The notes below the pieces were generated by a model that was not told where the DNA came from, did no database searches, and worked only from the letters and a program-made list of their open reading frames with translations. DNA of 64,000 nucleotides from Climacium dendroides (Eukaryota > Streptophyta > Bryopsida > Hypnales > Climaciaceae): the NCBI GenBank assembly GCA_950106755.1, contig CATNNA010000010.1, positions 868,001 through 932,000 on the forward strand. The letters run 5' to 3'. Shown here piece by piece: positions 53,178-63,410 of this stretch (positions are counted from its first letter, which is position 1; each line of letters begins with the position of its first letter). The translations under genes were made by a program, and so were the position numbers.

Positions 53178-55663
53178 TATTAAATACAGCATGATTTTTA
53201 GAGTCTCCTTTTTTTAAAACCCATTTCACTTACAAAAGTATAGCGAAGCAATAGGGTTCTCTTAAACTTCATTTTTCCATGAATCCTAATTATTTCGAAG
53301 ATTTGCAACTTATGTGTTATGTTTTCGGACATGATTCCACGTGAAAACGATATAATTTATTGGTTTGGATTCTATTAAATACAGCATGATTTTTAGAGTC
53401 TCCTTTTTTTAAAACCCATTTCACTTACAAAAGTGTGGGGAAGCAATAGGGTTCTCTTAAACTTCATTTTTCCAAAAATCCTCATTATTTCGAAGATTTG
53501 CAACTTGTGTGTTATGTTTTCGGACAGGCTTCCACGTCAAAACGATATAATTTATTGGTTTGGTTTCTATTAAATACAGCATGATTCTTAGAGTCTCCTT
53601 TTTTTAAAACCCATTTCACTTACAAAAGTATAGCGAAGCAATAGGGTTCTCTTAAACTTCATTCCTCCATGAATCCTAATTATTTCGAAGATTTGCAACT
53701 TCTGTGTTATGTTTTCGGACAGGCTTCCACGTCAAAACGATATAATTTATTGGTTTGGTTTCTATTAAATACAGCATGATTTTTAGAGTCTCCTTTTTTT
53801 AAAACCCATTTCACTTACAAAAATGTGGGGAAGCAATAGGGTTCTCTTAAACTTCATTTTTCCATGAATCCTAATTATTTCGAAGATTTGCAACTTATGT
53901 GTTATGTTTTCGGACATGATTCCACGTCAAAACGATATAATTTATTGGTTTGGTTTCTATTAAATACAGCATGATTTTTAGAGTCTCCTTTTTTTAAAAC
54001 CCATTTCACTTACAAAAGTATAGCGAAGCAATAGGGTTCTCTTAAACTTCATTTTTCCATGAATCCTAATTATTTCGAAGATTTGCAACTTATGTGTTAT
54101 GTTTTCGGACATGATTCCACGTGAAAACGATATAATTTATTGGTTTGGTTTCTATTAAATACAGCATGATTTTTAGAGTCTCCTTTTTTTAAAACCCATT
54201 TCACTTACAAAAGTGTGGGGAAGCAATAGGGTTCTCTTAAACTTCATTTTTCCATGAATCCTAATTATTTCGAAGATTTGCAACTTGTGTGTTATGTTTT
54301 CGCACAGGCTTCCACGTCAAAACGATATAATTTATTGGTTTGGTTTCTATTAAATACAGCATGATTTTTAGAGTCTCCTTTTTTTAAAACCCATTTCACT
54401 TACAAAAGTGTGGGGAAGCAATAGGGTTCTCTTAAACTTCATTTTTCCATGAATCCTAATTATTTCGAAGATTTGCAATTTATGTGGTATGTTTTCGGAC
54501 ATGATTCCACGTCAAAACGATATAATTTATTGGTTTGGTTTCTATTAAATACAGCATGATTTTTACAATCTCTTTTTATTAAATCCATTTCAATTGAAAA
54601 TGTGTGGGGAAGCAATAGGGTTCTCTTAAACTTCATTCCTCCATGAATCCTAATTATTTCGAAGATTTGCAGCTTAAGTGTTATGTTTTCGGACATGATT
54701 CCACGTCAAAACGATATAATTTATTGGTTTGGTTTCTATTAAATACAGCATGATTTTTAGAGTCTCCTTTTTTTAAAACCCATTTCACTTACAAAAGTAT
54801 AGCGAAGCAATAGGGTTCTCTTAAACTTCATTCCTCCATGAATCCTAATTATTTCGAAGATTTGCAACTTATGTGTTATGTTTTCGGACATGATTCCACG
54901 TCAAAACGATATAATTTATTGGTTTGGTTTCTATTAAATACAGCATGATTTTTAGAGTCTCCTTTTTTTAAAACCCATTTCACTTACAAAAGTGTGGGGA
55001 AGCAATAGGGTTCTCTTAAACTTCATTTTTCCATGAATCCTAATTATTTCGAAGATTTGCAATTTATGTGGTATGTTTTCGGACATGATTCCACGTCAAA
55101 ACGATATAATTTATTGGTTTGGTTTCTATTAAATACAGCATGATTTTTAGAGTCTCCTTTTTTTAAAACCCATTTCACTTACAAAAGTGTGGGGAAGCAA
55201 TAGGGTTCTCTTAAACTTCATTTTTCCATGAATCCTAATTATTTCGAAGCTTTGCAACTTATGTGTTATGTTTTCGGACATGATTCCACGTCAAAACGAT
55301 ATAATTTATTGGTTTGGTTTCTATTAAATACAGCATGATTTTTACAGTCTCTTTTTATTACATCCATTTCAATTGAAAATGTGTGGGGAAGCAATAGGGT
55401 TCTCTTAAACTTCATTTTTCCATGAATCCTAATTATTTCGAAGATTTGCAACTTATGTGTTATGTTTTCAGACAGGCTTCCACGTCAAAACGATATAATT
55501 TATTGGTTTGGTTTCTATTAAATACAGCATGATTTTTAGAGTCTCCTTTTTTGAAAACCCATTTCACTTACAAAAGTGTGGGGAAGCAATAGGGTTCTCT
55601 TAAACTTCATTTTTCCATGAATCCTAATTATTTCAAAGATTTGCAACTTATGTGTTATGTTTT
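53178..55663. repeat. 14-monomer higher-order repeat, copy 2
   Basis: Counterpart of 50450-52935 with a handful of point differences: AAAATGTGGGG at about 53819 (AAAGTGTGGGG in copy 1), TTCGCACAGG at about 54300 (TTCGGACAGG), TTTAGAGTC near 53967 versus TTTGAGTC near 51249, and TTTTTTTAAAACC versus TTTTTTGAAAACC near 55160/52432. A handful of differences over 2.5 kb implies a recent copy, slightly older than the 3120-bp pair. Confidence 0.87.
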
Positions 55664-56984
55664 CGGACATGATTCCACGTCAAAACGATATAATTTATTG
55701 GTTTGGTTTCTATTAAATACAGCATGATTTTTAGAGTCTCCTTTTTTTAAAACCCATTTCACTTACAAAAGTGTGGGGAAGCAATAGGGTTCTCTTAAAC
55801 TTCATTTTTCCATGAATCCTAATTATTTCGAAGATTTGCAACTTATGTGTTATGTTTTCGGACAGGCTTCCACGTCAAAACGATATAATTTATTGGTTTG
55901 GATTCTATTAAATACAGCATGATTTTTGGAGTCTCCTTTTTTTAAAACCCATTTCACTTACAAAAGTATAGGAAAGCAATAGGGTTCTCTTAAACCTCAT
56001 TTTTCCATGAATCCTAATTATTTCAAAGATTTGCAACTTATGTGTTATGTTTTCGGACAGGCTTCCACGTCAAAACGATATAATTTATTGGTTTGGTTTC
56101 TATTAAATACAGCATGATTTTTAGAGTCAGCTTTTTTTAAAACCCATTTCACTTACAAAAGTGTGGGGAAGCAATAGGGTTCTCTTAAACTTCATTTTTC
56201 CATGAATCCTAATTATTTCGAAGATTTGCAACTTATGTGTTATGTTTTCGGCCATGATTCCACGTCAAAATGATATAATTTATTGGTTTGGTTTCTATTA
56301 AATACAGCATGATTTTTACAGTCTCTTTTTATTACATCCATTTCAATTGAAAATGTGTGGGGAAGCAATAGGGTTCTCTTAAACTTCATTTTTCCATGAA
56401 TCCTAATTATTTCGAAGATTTGCAACTTATGTGTTATGTTTTCGGACATGATTCCACGTCAAAACGATATAATTTATTGGTTTGGTTTCTATTAAATACA
56501 GCATGATTTTTAGAGTCTCCTTTTTTTAAAACCCATTTCACTTACAAAAGTGTGGGGAAGCAATAGGGTTCTCTTAAACTTCATTTTTCCATGAATCCTA
56601 ATTATTTCGAAGATTTGCAACTTATGTGTTATGTTTTCAGACAGGCTTCCACGTCAAAACGATATAATTTATTGGTTTGGTTTCTATTAAATACAGCATG
56701 ATTTTTAGAGTCTCCTTTTTTGAAAACCCATTTCACTTACAAAAGTGTGGGGAAGCAATAGGGTTCTCTTAAACTTCATTTTTCCATGAATCCTAATTAT
56801 TTCAAAGATTTGCAACTTATGTGTTATGTTTTCGGACATGATTCCACGTCAAAACGATATAATTTATTGGTTTGGTTTCTGTTAAATACAGCATGATTTT
56901 TAGAGTCTCCTTTTTTTAAAACCCATTTCACTTACAAAAGTGTGGGGAAGCAATAGGGTTCTCTTAAACTTCATTTTTCCATGA

Positions 56985-58243
56985 ATCCTAATTATTTCGA
57001 AGATTTGCAACTTATGTGTTATGTTTTCGGACATGATTCCACGTCAAAACGATATAATTTATTGGTTTGGTTTCTATTAAATATAGCATGATTTTTAGAA
57101 TCTCTCTTTATTAAAACCATTTCACTTACAAAAGTGTGGGGAAGCAATAGGGTTCTCTTAAACTTCATTTTTCCATGAATCCTAATTATTTCGAAGATTT
57201 CCAACTTGTGTGTTATGTTTTCGGACAGGCTTCCACGTCAAAACGATATAATTTATTGGTTTGGTTTCTATTAAATATAGCATGATTTTTACAATCTCTT
57301 TTTATTAAATCCATTTCAATTGAAAATGTGTGGGGAAGCAATAGGGTTCTCTTAAACTTCATTCCTCCATGAATCCTAATTATTTCGAAGATTTGCAGCT
57401 TAAGTGTTATGTTTTCGGACATGATTCCACGTCAAAACGATATAATTTATTGGTTTGGTTTCTATTAAATACAGCATGATTTTTAGAGTCTCCTTTTTTT
57501 AAAACCCATTTCACTTACAAAAGTATAGCGAAGCAATAGGGTTCTCTTAAACTTCATTCCTCCATGAATCCTAATTATTTCGAAGATTTGCAACTTATGT
57601 GTTATGTTTTCGGACATGATTCCACGTCAAAACGATATAATTTATTGGTTTGGTTTCTATTAAATATAGCATGATTTTTAGAATCTCTCTTTATTAAAAC
57701 CATTTCACTTACAAAAGTGTGGGGAAGCAATAGGGTTCTCTTAAACTTCATTTTTCCATGAATCCTAATTATTTCGAAGATTTCCAACTTGTGTGTTATG
57801 TTTTCGGACAGGCTTCCACGTCAAAACGATATAATTTATTGGTTTGGTTTCTATTAAATACAGCATGATTTTTACAATCTCTTTTTATTAAATCCATTTC
57901 AATTGAAAATGTGTGGGGAAGCAATAGGGTTCTCTTAAACTTCATTCCTCCATGAATCCTAATTATTTCGAAGATTTGCAGCTTAAGTGTTATGTTTTCG
58001 GACATGATTCCACGTCAAAACGATATAATTTATTGGTTTGGTTTCTATTAAATACAGCATGATTTTTAGAGTCTCCTTTTTTTAAAACCCATTTCACTTA
58101 CAAAAGTATAGCGAAGCAATAGGGTTCTCTTAAACTTCATTCCTCCATGAATCCTAATTATTTCGAAGATTTGCAACTTATGTGTTATGTTTTCGGACAT
58201 GATTCCACGTCAAAACGATATAATTTATTGGTTTGGTTTCTAT
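56985..58243. repeat. 3-monomer tandem duplication (583 bp)
   Basis: Sequence 56985-57660 recurs at 57568-58243, a shift of 583 bp (3 x 195 - 2, as each repeat has two short units). Markers are the GAATCTCTCTTTATTA tract (57097/57680) followed one monomer later by ACAATCTCTTTTTATT (57291/57874) and GCAGCTTAAGTG. Differences are AAATATAGCATG versus AAATACAGCATG just before the second tract, and a substitution in the following unit. Two short units of different subtype lie next to each other, a rare arrangement. Confidence 0.85.
57097..57136. repeat. Short-unit tract, AGAATCTCTCTTTATTA subtype
   Basis: An intermediate form: it has the 1-bp loss and some left-side changes (GAATCTCT, TTTATTA), but its right side is consensus (TTTCACTTACAAAAGTG) with no palindrome. 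Copies at 57097, 57680, 60210, 60404, 62351, 62545 and 63909, the last cut off from a full second unit by the window end. Many are next to AAATATAGCATG. It is either a step between long and short units or a recombinant of both. Confidence 0.88.
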
Positions 58244-59564
58244 TAAATACAGCATGATTTTTAGAGTCTCCTTTTTTTAAAACCCATTTCACTTACAAAA
58301 GTGTGGGGAAGCAATAGGGTTCTCTTAAACTTCATTTTTCCATGAATCCTAATTATTTCGAAGATTTGCAATTTATGTGGTATGTTTTCGGACATGATTC
58401 CACGTCAAAACGATATAATTTATTGGTTTGGTTTCTATTAAATACAGCATGATTTTTAGAGTCTCCTTTTTTTGAAACCCATTTCACTTACAAAAGTGTG
58501 GGGAAGCAATAGGGTTCTCTTAAACTTCATTTTTCCATGAATCCTAATTATTTCGAAGCTTTGCAACTTATGTGTTATGTTTTCGGACATGATTCCACGT
58601 CAAAACGATATAATTTATTGGTTTGGTTTCTATTAAATACAGCATGATTTTTACAGTCTCTTTTTATTACATCCATTTCAATTGAAAATGTGTGGGGAAG
58701 CAATAGGGTTCTCTTAAACTTCATTTTTCCATGAATCCTAATTATTTCGAAGATTTGCAACTTATGTGTTATGTTTTCAGACAGGCTTCCACGTCAAAAC
58801 GATATAATTTATTGGTTTGGTTTCTATTAAATACAGCATGATTTTTAGAGTCTCCTTTTTTGAAAACCCATTTCACTTACAAAAGTGTGGGGAAGCAATA
58901 GGGTTCTCTTAAACTTCATTTTTCCATGAATCCTAATTATTTCAAAGATTTGCAACTTATGTGTTATGTTTTCGGACATGATTCCACGTCAAAACGATAT
59001 AATTTATTGGTTTGGTTTCTATTAAATACAGCATGATTTTTAGAGTCTCCTTTTTTTAAAACCCATTTCACTTACAAAAGTGTGGGGAAGCAATAGGGTT
59101 CTCTTAAACTTCATTTTTCCATGAATCCTAATTATTTCGAAGATTTGCAACTTATGTGTTATGTTTTCGGACAGGCTTCCACGTCAAAACGATATAATTT
59201 ATTGGTTTGGTTTCTATTAAATACAGCATGATTTTTGGAGTCTCCTTTTTTGAAAACCCATTTCACTTACAAAAGTGTGGGGAAGCAATAGGGTTCTCTT
59301 AAACTTCATTTTTCCATGAATCCTAATTATTTCGAAGATTTGCAACTTATGTGTTATGTTTTCGGCCATGATTCCACGTCAAAATGATATAATTTATTGG
59401 TTTGGTTTCTATTAAATACAGCATGATTTTTACAGTCTCTTTTTATTACATCCATTTCAATTGAAAATGTGTGGGGAAGCAATAGGGTTCTCTTAAACTT
59501 CATTTTTCCATGAATCCTAATTATTTCGAAGATTTGCAACTTATGTGTTATGTTTTCGGACATG

Positions 59565-62500
59565 ATTCCACGTCAAAACGATATAATTTATTGGTTTGGT
59601 TTCTATTAAATACAGCATGATTTTTAGAGTCTCCTTTTTTTAAAACCCATTTCACTTACAAAAGTGTGGGGAAGCAATAGGGTTCTCTTAAACTTCATTT
59701 TTCCATGAATCCTAATTATTTCGAAGATTTGCAACTTATGTGTTATGTTTTCGGACATGATTGCACGTCAAAACGATATAATTTATTGGTTTGGTTTCTA
59801 TTAAATACAGCATGATTTTTACAGTCTCTTTTTATTACATCCATTTCAATTGAAAATGTGTGGGGAAGCAATAGGGTTCTCTTAAACTTCATTTTTCCAT
59901 GAATCCTAATTATTTCGAAGATTTGCAACTTATGTGTTATGTTTTCGGACATGATTCCACGTCAAAACGATATAATTTATTGGTTTGGTTTCTGTTAAAT
60001 ACAGCATGATTTTTAGAGTCTCCTTTTTTTAAAACCCATTTCACTTACAAAAGTGTGGGGAAGCAATAGGGTTCTCTTAAACTTCATTTTTCCATGAATC
60101 CTAATTATTTCGAAGATTTGCAACTTATGTGTTATGTTTTCGGACATGATTCCACGTCAAAACGATATAATTTATTGGTTTGGTTTCTATTAAATATAGC
60201 ATGATTTTTAGAATCTCTCTTTATTAAAACCATTTCACTTACAAAAGTGTGGGGAAGCAATAGGGTTCTCTTAAACTTCATTTTTCCATGAATCCTAATT
60301 ATTTCGAAGATTTCCAACTTGTGTGTTATGTTTTCGGACAGGCTTCCACGTCAAAACGATATAATTTATTGGTTTGGTTTCTATTAAATATAGCATGATT
60401 TTTAGAATCTCTCTTTATTAAAACCATTTCACTTACAAAAGTGTGGAGAAGCAATAGGGTTCTCTTAAACTTCATTTTTCCATGAATCCTAATTATTTCG
60501 AAGATTTGCAACTTATGTGTTATGTTTTCGGCCATGATTCCACGTCAAAACGATATAATTTATTGGTTTGGTTTCTATTAAATACAGCATGATTTTTAGA
60601 GTCTCCTTTTTTTAAAACCCATTTCACTTACAAAAGTGTGGGGAAGCAATAGGGTTCTCTTAAACTTCATTCCTCCATGAATCCTAATTATTTCGAAGAT
60701 TTGCAACTTATGTGTTATGTTTTCGGACATGATTCCACGTCAAAACGATATAATTTATTGGTTTAGATTCTATTAAATACAGCATGATTTTTAGAGTCTC
60801 CTTTTTTTAAAACCCATTTCACTTACAAAAGTATAGCGAAGCAATAGGGTTCTCTTAAACTTCATTTTTCCATGAATCCTAATTATTTCAAAGATTTGCA
60901 ACTTATGTGTTATGTTTTCGGACATGATTCCACGTCAAAACGATATAATTTATTGGTTTGGATTCTATTAAATACAGCATGATTTTTAGAGTCTCCTTTC
61001 TTTAAAATCCATTTCACTTACAAAATTATAGCGAAGCAATAGGGTTCTCTTAAACTTCATTTTTCCATGAATCCTAATTATTTCGAAGATTTGCAGCTTG
61101 TGTGTTATATTTTCGGACAGGCTTCCACGTCAAAACGATATAATTTATTGGTTTGGTTTCTATTAAATACAGCATGATTTTTAGAGTCTCCTTTTTTTAA
61201 AACCCATTTCACTTACAAAAGTGTGGGGAAGCAATAGGGTTCTCTTAAACTTCATTTTTCCATGAATCCTAATTATTTCGAAGATTTGCAATTTATGTGG
61301 TATGTTTTCGGACATGATTCCACGTCAAAACGATATAATTTATTGGTTTGGTTTCTATTAAATACAGCATGATTTTTAGAGTCTCCTTTTTTTAAAACCC
61401 ATTTCACTTACAAAAGTGTGGGGAAGCAATAGGGTTCTCTTAAACTTCATTTTTCCATGAATCCTAATTATTTCGAAGCTTTGCAACTTATGTGTTATGT
61501 TTTCGGACATGATTCCACGTCAAAACGATATAATTTATTGGTTTGGTTTCTATTAAATACAGCATGATTTTTACAGTCTCTTTTTATTACATCCATTTCA
61601 ATTGAAAATGTGTGGGGAAGCAATAGGGTTCTCTTAAACTTCATTTTTCCATGAATCCTAATTATTTCGAAGATTTGCAACTTATGTGTTATGTTTTCAG
61701 ACAGGCTTCCACGTCAAAACGATATAATTTATTGGTTTGGTTTCTATTAAATACAGCATGATTTTTAGAGTCTCCTTTTTTTAAAACCCATTTCACTTAC
61801 AAAAGTGTGGGGAAGCAATAGGGTTCTCTTAAACTTCATTTTTCCATGAATCCTAATTATTTCGAAGATTTGCAACTTATGTGTTATGTTTTCGGACATG
61901 ATTGCACGTCAAAACGATATAATTTATTGGTTTGGTTTCTATTAAATACAGCATGATTTTTACAGTCTCTTTTTATTACATCCATTTCAATTGAAAATGT
62001 GTGGGGAAGCAATAGGGTTCTCTTAAACTTCATTTTTCCATGAATCCTAATTATTTCGAAGATTTGCAACTTATGTGTTATGTTTTCGGACATGATTCCA
62101 CGTCAAAACGATATAATTTATTGGTTTGGTTTCTGTTAAATACAGCATGATTTTTAGAGTCTCCTTTTTTTAAAACCCATTTCACTTACAAAAGTGTGGG
62201 GAAGCAATAGGGTTCTCTTAAACTTCATTTTTCCATGAATCCTAATTATTTCGAAGATTTGCAACTTATGTGTTATGTTTTCGGACATGATTCCACGTCA
62301 AAACGATATAATTTATTGGTTTGGTTTCTATTAAATATAGCATGATTTTTAGAATCTCTCTTTATTAAAACCATTTCACTTACAAAAGTGTGGGGAAGCA
62401 ATAGGGTTCTCTTAAACTTCATTTTTCCATGAATCCTAATTATTTCGAAGATTTCCAACTTGTGTGTTATGTTTTCGGACAGGCTTCCACGTCAAAACGA

Positions 62501-63410
62501 TATAATTTATTGGTTTGGTTTCTATTAAATATAGCATGATTTTTAGAATCTCTCTTTATTAAAACCATTTCACTTACAAAAGTGTGGAGAAGCAATAGGG
62601 TTCTCTTAAACTTCATTTTTCCATGAATCCTAATTATTTCGAAGATTTGCAACTTATGTGTTATGTTTTCGGCCATGATTCCACGTCAAAACGATATAAT
62701 TTATTGGTTTGGTTTCTATTAAATACAGCATGATTTTTAGAGTCTCCTTTTTTTAAAACCCATTTCACTTACAAAAGTGTGGGGAAGCAATAGGGTTCTC
62801 TTAAACTTCATTCCTCCATGAATCCTAATTATTTCGAAGATTTGCAACTTATGTGTTATGTTTTCGGACATGATTCCACGTCAAAACGATATAATTTATT
62901 GGTTTAGATTCTATTAAATACAGCATGATTTTTAGAGTCTCCTTTTTTTAAAACCCATTTCACTTACAAAAGTATAGCGAAGCAATAGGGTTCTCTTAAA
63001 CTTCATTTTTCCATGAATCCTAATTATTTCAAAGATTTGCAACTTATGTGTTATGTTTTCGGACATGATTCCACGTCAAAACGATATAATTTATTGGTTT
63101 GGATTCTATTAAATACAGCATGATTTTTAGAGTCTCCTTTCTTTAAAATCCATTTCACTTACAAAATTATAGCGAAGCAATAGGGTTCTCTTAAACTTCA
63201 TTTTTCCATGAATCCTAATTATTTCGAAGATTTGCAGCTTGTGTGTTATATTTTCGGACAGGCTTCCACGTCAAAACGATATAATTTATTGGTTTGGTTT
63301 CTATTAAATACAGCATGATTTTTAGAGTCTCCTTTTTTTAAAACCCATTTCACTTACAAAAGTGTGGGGAAGCAATAGGGTTCTCTTAAACTTCATTTTT
63401 CCATGAATCC
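59565..63410. repeat. 11-monomer tandem higher-order repeat (2141 bp), 1.8 copies
   Basis: Block 59565-61705 continues as a second copy to about 63410. Shift 2141 bp equals 11 x 195 - 4. Markers are GATTGCACGTC (about 59760/61901), short-unit tracts 59821/61962, 60210/62351 and 60404/62545, GTGTGGAGAAG (about 60442/62583), TTTCGGCCATG (about 60527/62668), GGTTTAGATTC (about 60760/62901), and GCAGCTTGTGTGTTATATTTTC (about 61094/63235). I saw no difference in the parts compared. The match ends where GATTTGCAATTTATGTGG is replaced by CAAAGATTTGCAAC. Confidence 0.85.

Noticed and set aside
496..62676. About 40 minus-strand open frames of 61-78 codons with nearly identical products (start MSENITHKLQ or MQIFEIIRIH).
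   Set aside because: Each spans one short unit. In full-length units the same frame stops after about 44 codons (TAA in the AGAGTC region); the 1-bp deletion shifts it into another frame that is open until the next TAA. They occur only at the deletion, are spaced by monomer count, and have no independent signs of being coding. They are frame artefacts of the satellite.
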